DNA from: Fimbriimonas ginsengisoli
Lineage (GTDB): Bacteria; Armatimonadota; Fimbriimonadia; Fimbriimonadales; Fimbriimonadaceae
Reading direction: 5' to 3'
DNA: 64,000 nt
Assembly (NCBI GenBank): GCA_016179045.1
Contig: JACOSL010000022.1
Span: forward strand, 35,647-99,646
Positions within the stretch are counted from its first letter, which is position 1. The number at the start of each line of letters is the position of its first letter. Made by a program: the position numbers and the translations under genes. Shown here piece by piece: positions 8,223-16,451 of this stretch. Below the pieces are notes generated by a model. The model did no database searches and had not been told where the DNA came from. It saw nothing but the letters and a program-made list of their open reading frames with translations.

Positions 8223-9074
8223 GTGGACCTGGCCAGCCTTGAAATCAAGATCGCGCGCAGCGAGAACCTGCCCGTGCTGCCTCAGATCGTCACCTCCGTC
8301 ATCAAGATGGCCGACGACCCCGACGCCTCGCCGCGCCAGATGGAGCGGCTGATCGAGCACGAGCCCGCGATCACGGCCAAGATTCTGCGGGTGGCCAATT
8401 CCGCGTTCTATGCCATGGACCCGGTGCCCACGATCGGACGGGCGATCGGCGTGCTTGGGATGAACTCGATCCGGTCCCTGGTCGTGAGCGTGGCTTACCA
8501 GCAGTTCGTGTCCACCAAGGCGGTGAGCACGCGGTTCGACCGGTTCGCGTTTTGGCAGCACAGCCTGGCCACCGCCATCGGCAGCCGAATTCTCGCCAAA
8601 TTGCTCTTGCCCGCGCGCGCGGAGGAAATCTACGGGGCGGGAATGATGCACGACGTGGGAATTTTGGTCATCGATCGCTTCTGCCCGGACGAACTGGACG
8701 AGTGCATCGCGGTAGCGAACGAGCAAGGGATCTCCCTTTGCGAGGTCGAGCGGCACACCTATGGCTACGACCACGCCGAGGTTGGCGGGCTCCTCGCCGA
8801 ACGTTGGGGTCTGAGCGGGATGCTCCCCACCGTGATCGGCCTCCACCATCGCCTTCAGTCTGCAACCGAGCACGAGGAGGCAATCGCGCTCGTGTCCATC
8901 GCCAACACGGTTGCCCACCAAGCGGGGTTCACGAACCAGTTGAGGAAGTGCGTGGAAGATTTCGATCCCGCCGCCCGCATGAAGATGGACATCGCCGACG
9001 AGCAGCTCGATGTGATCAAGGCGGTCGTCACGCAAGAGGTCGCCAAGGCGCAAGAGGCCTTCCAGATCAAGTAG
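8223..9074 (+). CDS. HDOD-domain signalling protein
   Basis: This 283-residue protein with a GTG start consists almost entirely of an HDOD domain (about residues 10-210). Hallmark stretches are NLPVLPQIVTSVIKMADDP, IEHEPAITAKILRVANSAFY and GRAIGVLGMNSIRSLVVSVA. The HD phosphohydrolase residues are partly kept (MMHDVGILVID, HAEVGGLLAERWGL, IGLHHR). HDOD proteins act in regulation such as chemotaxis, cyclic-di-GMP or stress pathways without a well-defined enzyme activity. It is a single gene, convergent with the aspartase/fumarase gene, and the stops are 3 bases apart. Confidence 0.9.
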   Translation: MDLASLEIKIARSENLPVLPQIVTSVIKMADDPDASPRQMERLIEHEPAITAKILRVANSAFYAMDPVPTIGRAIGVLGMNSIRSLVVSVAYQQFVSTKAVSTRFDRFAFWQHSLATAIGSRILAKLLLPARAEEIYGAGMMHDVGILVIDRFCPDELDECIAVANEQGISLCEVERHTYGYDHAEVGGLLAERWGLSGMLPTVIGLHHRLQSATEHEEAIALVSIANTVAHQAGFTNQLRKCVEDFDPAARMKMDIADEQLDVIKAVVTQEVAKAQEAFQIK

Positions 9075-9077
9075 CGC

Positions 9078-10475
9078 CTATGCGCCCGGGATGCCCGGCT
9101 CGGTAAGCAGCGCTGGGTCGAGCGCCTTCTTCAACGTCTCTTCATCCAGCAGGCCCCGCTCGCGCACCACTTCGGGAATGGTCTTGCCTTCGGCGAGCGC
9201 CGCCTTGACCACCTCCGCCGCCACCTCGTAGCCTACGAACGTGTTGAGCGCCGTAGCAAGCGATGGCGAGGTCTCCGCGTAGCGGCGGCATCGCTCCTCG
9301 TCGGCTCGTATCCCGACCACGCAGTTGTCGGTAAACGTGCGGAGCGTGTTGGTCAGGATTTGCAGGGCGAACTGGGCGGCAAAGGCCATGCCCGGCATCA
9401 TCACGTTGAGTTCAAGCTGTCCGGCCTGGACGCAATAGTCGATCGTCTGGCACTGGCCGAGAACTTGAAACAGCACGATGTTGAGGTTCTCGGCCATGCT
9501 CGGGTTGACTTTGCCGGGCATGATGGAAGAGCCGGGCTGCACTGGGGGTAGCAAGAGCTCAGCGAGGCCAGTCAGCGGGCCAGAGCACATGAGGCGCAGG
9601 TCGTTCGCAATGCGGGTGAGCTCAAGGCAAAGAAGGCGAAGGCTGGCGGCGAGGGCGCCCATAGCCAGGTTGCTCTGCATCGCCTCGCGCAGATCGGGCG
9701 CGATTCTAAACGGGATGCCGGTGGCCTTGGCGAGCCGCTCGGCCACCATGAACCGGTATTTGGGGTGGGTGTTCAGCCCGGTGCCCACCGCGCTCCCGCC
9801 GATGCCGAGCTCTTCCAGCTCGCTTGCCGCGTAGTCCAGCCAGCGGCGGGCGCGTCTCACGCAGGCGGCGTAGGCTGCGAACTCCTGGCCGAGCCGGATG
9901 GGTACGGCATCTTGAAGATGGGTTCGCCCCGACTTGAGAATTCGGTCAAACTCCGTCCCTTTCCGTTCGAGCGCCGAGGCCAGATGGTCGACTGCCTTGA
10001 AAAGCTCCGCAAGCATGAGCCGGGCCATGATGCGCATCGCGCTAGGGAAGGTGTCGTTGGTCGATTGCCCGAAATTTGGATGATCGTTCGGGTTCACCTT
10101 GCGATATTCGCCCAGCTTCCCGCCCAAGATCTCCTCGGCCCGGTTGGCGAGCACCTCGTTGCAGTTCATGTTGAGGCTTGTGCCCGCGCCCATGTGAAAC
10201 ACGTCCACTGGAAACTGATCGCGCAGCTTGCCCGATAGGATCTCGTCCGCAGCCTGCACGATCGCCCGGCCGATCTCAGCGCTTAGGAGGCCAAGTTCGA
10301 GGTTCGCCTCGGTGCAGGACTTCTTGAGCAGGATATAGGCATCGATCATCTTCGGGTGTTCAGTCAGGCCCGAGATGGGGAATAGCAGTCGGCTCCGCTC
10401 CGCCTGGCTGCCCCAATAGGCTCCTGCGGGCACGCGCACCTCGCCGAGGCTGTCCTTTTCGATGCGGAAGTCCAT
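9078..10475 (-). CDS. Aspartate ammonia-lyase / fumarase class II family enzyme
   Basis: This 465-residue member of the fumarase/aspartase superfamily carries the signature GSSIMPGKVN, GRTHLQDAVP and NPNDHPNFGQSTND. The wording of several blocks (QFPVDVFHMGAGTSLNMNCNEVLANRAEE in two pieces, LQDAVP rather than LQDATP) is closer to aspartases than to FumC, so aspartate to fumarate plus ammonia is my first choice, with fumarase as the alternative. It is probably the last gene of a mqnC - LmeA-like - lyase operon (20-base gap to the gene before it). Signature loops needed for catalysis are intact. Confidence 0.88.
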   Translation of the reverse strand: MDFRIEKDSLGEVRVPAGAYWGSQAERSRLLFPISGLTEHPKMIDAYILLKKSCTEANLELGLLSAEIGRAIVQAADEILSGKLRDQFPVDVFHMGAGTSLNMNCNEVLANRAEEILGGKLGEYRKVNPNDHPNFGQSTNDTFPSAMRIMARLMLAELFKAVDHLASALERKGTEFDRILKSGRTHLQDAVPIRLGQEFAAYAACVRRARRWLDYAASELEELGIGGSAVGTGLNTHPKYRFMVAERLAKATGIPFRIAPDLREAMQSNLAMGALAASLRLLCLELTRIANDLRLMCSGPLTGLAELLLPPVQPGSSIMPGKVNPSMAENLNIVLFQVLGQCQTIDYCVQAGQLELNVMMPGMAFAAQFALQILTNTLRTFTDNCVVGIRADEERCRRYAETSPSLATALNTFVGYEVAAEVVKAALAEGKTIPEVVRERGLLDEETLKKALDPALLTEPGIPGA

Positions 10476-10495
10476 GCTTTGCAGGATACCGGCGG

Positions 10496-11029
10496 TTAGC
10501 TTGGGCTGATCGTCGCGGTCAGCGTGATCGCGCCCGCCTTCGATTCGACCGACTTCATTTGGGCCGGCACGGGCAGCTGGGCGGAGTCTAGGATCGGATT
10601 AAGGCTGGCGAGTTGGCTCGCCACGACCCCCATGGCCATCGGGAGCGACACGGATTGCAGCACCGCGACCAGACGCGCCTCGTCTTGGATGACCAAGCGC
10701 AAAATGATGCGTACCCGTGCCACGAACACCATCTGCACGGAGACGTCGATGACGACCAGACCATCGTCCGCCTTCACCGCAAACTGGCCAAGGTTGGAAG
10801 GCGAGCTTGCTTCCAGAAAGGCGGCGAGGCTGGCCGCGGAGAGGACGGCCTTCAGCGAGCCAGGCGAGGAAAGGCTGAGAGAGAAGGGCGACGGGGCCAC
10901 CCGCAAGCCTTGGCCCCTCAACTCCAGGCGGTCGAGCACGAGGCCATTCGGTAGGCGAACTTCAGTGAGAGTCGCATCGACCTTGCCCGCCTGAAAAGTC
11001 GAGTCGGTCTGGGTCGAATCGGCCGCCAT
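10496..11029 (-). CDS. DUF2993/LmeA-like lipid-binding protein
   Basis: This 177-residue protein has alternating beta pattern (LTEVRLPNGLVLDRLELRGQGL, split; VIDVSVQMVFVARVRIILRLVIQ, split) and an amphipathic C-terminal part. The pattern resembles DUF2993/LmeA phospholipid-binding proteins, but no signal peptide is visible at this ATG. Its start codon is directly adjacent to the mqnC stop (no spacing), so it is co-translated with mqnC. Function is otherwise unknown. Confidence 0.7.
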   Translation of the reverse strand: MAADSTQTDSTFQAGKVDATLTEVRLPNGLVLDRLELRGQGLRVAPSPFSLSLSSPGSLKAVLSAASLAAFLEASSPSNLGQFAVKADDGLVVIDVSVQMVFVARVRIILRLVIQDEARLVAVLQSVSLPMAMGVVASQLASLNPILDSAQLPVPAQMKSVESKAGAITLTATISPS

Positions 11030-12127
11030 CTAGGCTACCAACTCATAGCGCGTATTCCGGCGCGCGGGCTCGTACCCGGCGCCCCGAATCAGCCGCTCGA
11101 ACTCGGCCGCATCGACGATGAACTTGTCGCCGGCAGCGGAGACCACGTTCTCCTCGATCATCACCGAGCCGAAATCGTTCGCCCCGTAACCCAGCGCGGT
11201 CTGGGCGATCTTCGGCCCTTGGGTGAGGATCGAAACCTGGAGGTTGTCGATATTGTCGAGAAACAGCCGGGCGACCGCCACCGTTCGCAGGTAGTCGGCG
11301 GCGCTTGCCTTTCGCGGGATCGGCAGTTGCGTGTCCTCAGGTTGGAAGTTCCAGGCCACGAACGCGCGGAATGGCGAGCACTCGTCCTGAAGGTCGCGCA
11401 CGCGATCGAAGTGCTCCACCCTGTCTTCGAGCGTCTCCACGTGCCCGAACATCATCGACGCCGTCGAGCGGATGCCGAGCCCAGCCGCAACCCGCATGCA
11501 TTCGAGCCATTCGACGGTCGAGTCCTTGAACGGAGCAATCTGTTTGCGCACGCGGTCGACGAGGATTTCGCCGCCCGCGCCGGGGATCGAATGCAACCCC
11601 GACGCTTTGAGGCGCTCAAGGCATCTCTCCAGGCTCAGCTTCGAGATGTGGGCGGTGTAGAGGATTTCCGCCGGGCTGAGCGCGTGCAGGATCACCTCGG
11701 GAAAGCGCTCGAGAATTTTGGAAAAGATCTGCTCGTAGTAGTCGATCTTCAGCTTCGGGTTGAGGCCGCCCTGGAAGAGAATCTCGACGCCGCCCTTGTC
11801 GACCGTGTCTCGCACCTTGTCGAGAATGTCGTCGTCGCTCAGCAGGTAACCCTCGTCGTGCCCGGGAACTCGATAGAATGCGCAGAACTTGCACCGGACC
11901 CAGCACACGTTGGTGTAGTTCAAGATGCGGCCGATCACGTAGGTGACGCTGCGTCCTGGAACCCGGCGTTGACGCTGAAAATCGGCGAGCGCCGCAAGCT
12001 CGGGCAGGTTTGGATGCCGGTACAGGAGCAGGGCGTCCTCGCGGTCGAGCCGCCGTCCCGCATAGACCTTGTCGGCCACCAGGTCGATAGCGGCGGATCG
12101 CGACAGATTCGGCACAAGGATCGCCAT
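11030..12127 (-). CDS. mqnC: Cyclic dehypoxanthinyl futalosine synthase (radical SAM)
   Basis: This 365-residue radical SAM enzyme has the CxxxCxxC cluster motif in CWVRCKFCAFYR (about residues 75-86). MqnC-typical blocks follow: NYTNVCWVRCKFCAFYR, GGLNPKLKIDYYE, HALSPAEI, IPGAGGEILVDRVR and TASMMFGHVE. It catalyses a ring-forming step of the futalosine route to menaquinone. I use the ATG at 12127 (MAILVPNLSRSAAIDLV); the longer ORF start would run into the divergent rqcH gene. Only 20 bases separate the two divergent starts, so promoters must overlap the coding ends. Confidence 0.94.
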   Translation of the reverse strand: MAILVPNLSRSAAIDLVADKVYAGRRLDREDALLLYRHPNLPELAALADFQRQRRVPGRSVTYVIGRILNYTNVCWVRCKFCAFYRVPGHDEGYLLSDDDILDKVRDTVDKGGVEILFQGGLNPKLKIDYYEQIFSKILERFPEVILHALSPAEILYTAHISKLSLERCLERLKASGLHSIPGAGGEILVDRVRKQIAPFKDSTVEWLECMRVAAGLGIRSTASMMFGHVETLEDRVEHFDRVRDLQDECSPFRAFVAWNFQPEDTQLPIPRKASAADYLRTVAVARLFLDNIDNLQVSILTQGPKIAQTALGYGANDFGSVMIEENVVSAAGDKFIVDAAEFERLIRGAGYEPARRNTRYELVA

Positions 12128-12147
12128 TCGACTGTATTCTACTTCCC

Positions 12148-13794
12148 GTGAGCGTTGCCGCCGAGACCGGGAGGCCCAGATCATGGCGCATTCCCTTCGA
12201 CAGCCTTTGCCTTGCCGCAGTGGTTTGCGAGTTGCGCGCGCTCGTGGGCGCGCGCATTCAGCGGGTCCTCATGACAGATCCGCACACTCTGGTTTTGGCC
12301 GCCTATGGCCACGGTTCGGAGCGTTGGCTGCTGTTGAGTTGCCATCCCGAGTTTGCCCGCGTACACCTCATAGCGCGCCGGCCCGTCGCGGTCGAGCCAA
12401 CGCCTTCGCTCGTGCAGGCGCTGCGCGCCCGCGCGGTGGGGGCGCGGTTGTTGAGGATCGAGCAGATCGGCTTCGACCGCATTCTTGAGATCGGCTGGGA
12501 GGGGGCGGAGGGGGCGCACACGCTGATCGCCGAGTTGATGGGCAAGCATTCCAATCTGATCCTAGTCGAGGCTGCGGGCAAGGTAGTCGCTTGCGCGCAT
12601 CGGGTGCCACCCGCCAAGAGCCGCCGACCAATCGTGCCGGGACAGCCGTACCTTCGCCCGCCCTTCGCGCCAAAGGCGTCCTTGCTCAAGGCAGCCGACG
12701 GCGACGACCTGAGCGGCCTGGAGGGCGCCTCGCCCTTCTTGGTCGCGCTGCTAGCCGCTAAGCGGGCTGCCGGCGAGCCGGATGCGCTCGCACAGCTTGC
12801 AAACGTCGGGCGTAGCGGATCGTGGAGGCCAGTTGTGAGCCCGGGCCACGGCGTGTACCCGGTCTCTGTCGCCGCGTTGGGCATTCCAGAGCATCCGCGC
12901 GAGAGTCTTTCCGAGGCCCTTGAGGCGCGGTTCGCGGAGGAGATCGCACAGAGCCGCTCGCATCCGCTGAAATCCACCCTGCTTGCTCAGCTCGGGCGGG
13001 TCAAGCTTGCGAGGGAAGTAGCGCTAGCAGGGGTGCGCGAAGCGGAACTGGGAAGTTCTCGGGCGGCCCGTCTTCAGCGCATGGGGGAGCTGATCCTGTC
13101 GGGGCTAAGCGCCATCCCGACAGGGGCGGCCGAGTTTCAGACTCTGGACTACGAGGGATCTCCGATACTGATTCCCCTCGACCCGCAACTAGACGCAAAG
13201 GAGAATGCGGCCAAGCTCTTTGAGCGAGCCAGGCAGGCCAAGGCTCGGGCGAAAGGGTTGAAGGGCCAGGAGGATCGGCTCGCGTCCGACCTCGAAGCCA
13301 TTATGGCTCTTGAAAATCGAGTCGCGGAGGCAGACGGTATCGAAGGACTCGAGGAGCTTGAACGCGAGGCACGCGTGCGCAGGTGGCTGCAGCGTGAGGT
13401 CACCGCAGGCCCCAAGGCTGATCGGCCTTACGGCGGCCATCGAATTCGGGAACTTCTCGGGCCGGGGGGTGTGCGTGTGCTTTATGGCGAGAACGCTACG
13501 AGCAACGACTATCTCACGACCCGCGTGGGCCGGCCCTCCGATTGGTGGCTGCATGTTCGCGGCTCCACAAGCGCACACGTCCTAATACCAACAAACAATC
13601 AGCCCGACCGAATAGCTCCAGAGGCTCTCGAGTTCGCCGCCTTGATTGCGGCCCGAAACTCGCCTTCTCGGCACTCGTCGCTCGTCGCCGTGGATTGCAC
13701 CTTGCGCAAGCACGTTCGCAAACCGAAGGGGGCGCCCACCGGCGCCGTGCTTTACACGCACGAGAAGACCCTTCACGTCCGACCCGCAGTTTAG
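12148..13794 (+). CDS. rqcH: Rqc2/RqcH NFACT ribosome-rescue factor
   Basis: This 548-residue protein has the NFACT-N (FbpA) fold at the N-terminus, a central coiled coil (about 250-395) and a C-terminal NFACT-R domain (about 425-548; YGENATSNDYLTTRVGRPSDWWLHVRG, split; HVLIPTNNQPD). The Asp-Arg pair needed for tRNA-dependent alanine tailing in studied Rqc2 proteins is present (D110-R111 in IGFDRILEIGW). It should bind stalled 50S-peptidyl-tRNA complexes and tag nascent chains. It begins with GTG; the true start may be up to 15 codons later, as family members often begin near the IPFDSL segment. Its stop overlaps that of the convergent membrane-protein gene. Confidence 0.92.
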   Translation: MSVAAETGRPRSWRIPFDSLCLAAVVCELRALVGARIQRVLMTDPHTLVLAAYGHGSERWLLLSCHPEFARVHLIARRPVAVEPTPSLVQALRARAVGARLLRIEQIGFDRILEIGWEGAEGAHTLIAELMGKHSNLILVEAAGKVVACAHRVPPAKSRRPIVPGQPYLRPPFAPKASLLKAADGDDLSGLEGASPFLVALLAAKRAAGEPDALAQLANVGRSGSWRPVVSPGHGVYPVSVAALGIPEHPRESLSEALEARFAEEIAQSRSHPLKSTLLAQLGRVKLAREVALAGVREAELGSSRAARLQRMGELILSGLSAIPTGAAEFQTLDYEGSPILIPLDPQLDAKENAAKLFERARQAKARAKGLKGQEDRLASDLEAIMALENRVAEADGIEGLEELEREARVRRWLQREVTAGPKADRPYGGHRIRELLGPGGVRVLYGENATSNDYLTTRVGRPSDWWLHVRGSTSAHVLIPTNNQPDRIAPEALEFAALIAARNSPSRHSSLVAVDCTLRKHVRKPKGAPTGAVLYTHEKTLHVRPAV

Positions 13795-15293
13795 CGTCGG
13801 AGCGTGTAGAAGAGCGGTTCGTTGGTGACCAATTGGCTGAGCGTCTCGCGGTTCGCGTGGTCGAGCTGAACGACGATGGGAGCGGTGAGGATCGCCGCTA
13901 CGACCCCAGTAATGGCGATGCACGATCCGAAAGAGCGGAGGGCCATCGACAGCACGAGCGTGGTTCGCAGGCGTTGTGCGAAGGCCCAGAGAGGCGCTGC
14001 GAGGGCAACGAGGCCGACGATCAGCAGACAAAGGCCCGCTACCATCGGCGGGCCAAAGGCGACATCTCGCGGGTAGTCGAGTGCGGTCAACACCTGTTCG
14101 GAGGCGGTCGTGCGGAGCACGAAATAGAGGGTGAGCAAGGCCACGAAGGTAAGGCCCAGCAGCCCGATCATAAACGACCCGCTAAGGCCGAGAGCTAGAC
14201 CGGCAAGTGGCAGTAGTGTCAAGGCGTAGGCCAACAGCGCCAAGACGACGCCAACTGAGAAGACCGTTGGATATCGAAATACGGCCTGCAAGCGGTCGGA
14301 TCGTGGGATCGCCGAGCCCAAGGAGAAGGCCAGCAAACCAAAGACGGCCGTCAGCAGGAGCGCGCTTGGTAGGGCTGCGAGCACGACGGACTGGAAGCCA
14401 AGCTGGTTGGCGAATTCATCCGAGTCTGGGTACGCGACCGAGGCGAGGTAGTTGTCGTTCTGGCGATAGATGATGTTCAGCTCAGACGCAAACTGACCGA
14501 ACCCAGCCTCGCGCAGCCTGTTAATGAGGTCGTAACGAGCAAGGAGCTGCCGGTGGACGCTTCGTACGGTGCGGGAACTTACCGTGCGGCAAGCCTCCTC
14601 CACGATTTCCGCGCCGACTCTGCCCGCGCGAAGCGACTTCGCACCATCGCGTATGAGGCTGCCGTGCTTAGCGACGACGTAACGAAGAAGCAGACCATCT
14701 TTCGAGTCCATCTTCGCTTGGTCGGCAACGTGGTGGAGCAGCTGCTGGATCGCAACTGCGGGCGCATCCGATCGGTCGAAGTAGACGCGGGCATAGGGCC
14801 AAGCCTGGGATGAGCCAGCCCTAGTCTCGATTGCCAAGCGTTCCTTTTGCAGGCGATCCGTCTGGACGTCGTTCCAGGTGCGGCACGATTGGGCGTCTCG
14901 CAGGGCCTGAAGCGATTCTTGCGGTTTGCCCAATTCGGAGAGAAACAGAGCGGTCATTTCCCGCCAATAAGCGTTCTCAGGTTGGGCACGGGTGGCGGCC
15001 CGGGCAACTTCGAGGACGCTGAGAAGCTCAGTCCGCTGTAGCTGACTGTTCGATAGTTTACGGCTGAGCATCCGCTCGGCCGCCGAATGCATCCAAATGC
15101 CGCCGTCATAGAGGGTTGTCGGCCTTGGCAGTACGGTGGGGGCGCTGGGGTGGCTGCGGGCCGCCGGCCTGGCGAGCGTTGCTCTAAGCGGAACCAAGGC
15201 AGCCGTCATATATGGACGGGACGCCGGATGAACGAACAGAGTTAGAATAGCGCCGCCGGCCGCGCCTATGAGCGCCCGACCGACGGTATTCAT
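13791..15293 (-). CDS. Six-TM membrane protein of unknown function, third gene of the ECF operon
   Basis: This 500-residue protein has an N-terminal membrane helix (about residues 5-21), a large helical region of about 240 residues outside the bilayer (one segment, NAYWREMTALFLSELGKPQESL, has TPR-like character) and a block of about five further membrane helices (about 290-480). I do not recognise a family. It starts 6 bases after the anti-sigma stop, so it belongs to the ECF sigma/anti-sigma operon and may be the sensory or regulated envelope protein. The end overlaps rqcH by four bases. Confidence 0.82.
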   Translation of the reverse strand: MNTVGRALIGAAGGAILTLFVHPASRPYMTAALVPLRATLARPAARSHPSAPTVLPRPTTLYDGGIWMHSAAERMLSRKLSNSQLQRTELLSVLEVARAATRAQPENAYWREMTALFLSELGKPQESLQALRDAQSCRTWNDVQTDRLQKERLAIETRAGSSQAWPYARVYFDRSDAPAVAIQQLLHHVADQAKMDSKDGLLLRYVVAKHGSLIRDGAKSLRAGRVGAEIVEEACRTVSSRTVRSVHRQLLARYDLINRLREAGFGQFASELNIIYRQNDNYLASVAYPDSDEFANQLGFQSVVLAALPSALLLTAVFGLLAFSLGSAIPRSDRLQAVFRYPTVFSVGVVLALLAYALTLLPLAGLALGLSGSFMIGLLGLTFVALLTLYFVLRTTASEQVLTALDYPRDVAFGPPMVAGLCLLIVGLVALAAPLWAFAQRLRTTLVLSMALRSFGSCIAITGVVAAILTAPIVVQLDHANRETLSQLVTNEPLFYTLRR

Positions 15294-15299
15294 CGTCCT

Positions 15300-15779
15300 T
15301 TACGGATCGAGGCGAACCGCGCTTGGCGAGGAGGCCTCGGTCGATGAAACGTCCCAGTCCAAAAGAAGGATCGGCAAGCCTTGGTGGGACATGCGAAGCA
15401 AGCGGGCATCCTGCCCGGACGGCCTGAAAACGGGCAATGTTGTGGAGCGCGATACCATCTGCATCGCGGAAATGATCGCGACGCCCGCGATGGCAGCCCC
15501 GGTAAGCGCAGGCGACCAGTATCGCCATGTATCTCGGGCGGTCTGAACGCGCAGCTTACGTAGGACCCGCTCTTCGTACTGGGGTCGCACCTCTGGCTGG
15601 AGCGCCCCCATGCGGAGCAGATCGAGCGCGCTCGCCCCCTCGATCTCCCGCCTCTCGCAAGGACGGCACACCTCACGATGCAAAGCGAGGAAGTTGGCTT
15701 CGCGCGGCGACAGCTCCCGGTCGCCTTGCTCGTACATCAGACGCCGAAATTTGCCGCAACCGAAGACCCTCGTCTTCAC
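15300..15779 (-). CDS. Zinc-binding anti-sigma factor (ZAS type)
   Basis: About 159 residues from a GTG whose last base pairs form a GTGA overlap with the sigma stop. The N-terminal domain has the HxxxCxxC motif of ZAS anti-sigma factors (LHREVCRPCERRE, about residues 33-45) with an upstream Cys-bearing helix. A single membrane helix (about 85-107, SPALTGAAIAGVAIISAMQM) is followed by a ~50-residue outer segment. It should hold the ECF sigma factor at the membrane until a signal arrives. The longer ORF starting at 16055 is a shadow of the sigma gene. Confidence 0.85.
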   Translation of the reverse strand: MKTRVFGCGKFRRLMYEQGDRELSPREANFLALHREVCRPCERREIEGASALDLLRMGALQPEVRPQYEERVLRKLRVQTARDTWRYWSPALTGAAIAGVAIISAMQMVSRSTTLPVFRPSGQDARLLRMSHQGLPILLLDWDVSSTEASSPSAVRLDP

Positions 15780-16366
15780 TCCGCCACCGCCTCGATCCAG
15801 AGCTTGCGGAATCGCTCCCGGGCGGTGTGGAGGCGCGAGCGCACCGTGCCCACGGGAACGTGCATGGCCTCGGCGACCTCTTCGTAGCTCAGTTGCTCCA
15901 TTTCCCGTAATACGAGCGTGGTGCGGAGTTCGGCGGGGAGTTGGGTCAAAAGCCTCTCGACGACTACGCGATCCTCGACCGCGCCGCCGGAATGGGGTTG
16001 GATGGAATCGAATTCGACCACCTCGGGCCGCCTGGAGCGAAGCCGGTCCATGCAAAGCCGCACACAGATTCGGTAGAGGTAGCCGCTAAACGCGCGGTCG
16101 TCGCGCAGCTTCTGAATCTCTCGGAAAGCTTTGAGGAACGCGTCCTGGGAAACATCTTCTGCTTCGTGGCGGTCGCGCAGGAGGTTGGTCGCGGTTCGTA
16201 CGAGTCTTCCGCGGTGCCTCGAGATCAGGGCGGTCATCGCGGTCTCGTCGCCTTCGCGGCACCGGCACACCCATTGGCGCTCCCGGATAGCGGCCTCGGC
16301 CGCCCCTCCGGCAACGATTCTAGGCTGGAAGAAAGATGCAGCCACGTTCCCTAACACATTGTACAC
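15776..16366 (-). CDS. ECF-type RNA polymerase sigma factor
   Basis: This 196-residue protein has sigma2 (AEDVSQDAFLKAFREIQKL, RAFSGYLYRICVRLCMDRLR) and sigma4 (LPAELRTTLVLREMEQLSYEEVAEAMHVPVGTVRSRLH, in pieces) regions and no long N-terminal extension. The annotated GTG at 16366 may be too early: a TACAAT hexamer at its very start could be a -10 box, with translation from a later GTG at codon 8. It is co-transcribed with the ZAS anti-sigma and the six-TM protein, and is divergent from the LptD-like gene across an 85-base gap. Confidence 0.92.
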   Translation of the reverse strand: MYNVLGNVAASFFQPRIVAGGAAEAAIRERQWVCRCREGDETAMTALISRHRGRLVRTATNLLRDRHEAEDVSQDAFLKAFREIQKLRDDRAFSGYLYRICVRLCMDRLRSRRPEVVEFDSIQPHSGGAVEDRVVVERLLTQLPAELRTTLVLREMEQLSYEEVAEAMHVPVGTVRSRLHTARERFRKLWIEAVAE

Positions 16367-16451
16367 GACGTCTGGTCGATTGCTGCGCGTTCATTTTGCC
16401 TTTCTCGCGACGTAGCGAGGGACTACACGGCGTCTCGGTACACTCCGCCCG

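Noticed and set aside
8091..9053. 320-aa minus-strand ORF opposite the HDOD gene
   Set aside because: Antisense of a well-supported gene, His/Arg/Gly-rich, no known motifs; a GC-rich codon shadow.
11219..12151. 310-aa plus-strand ORF opposite mqnC
   Set aside because: Antisense of mqnC with no domain signature; Arg/Glu-rich shadow composition.
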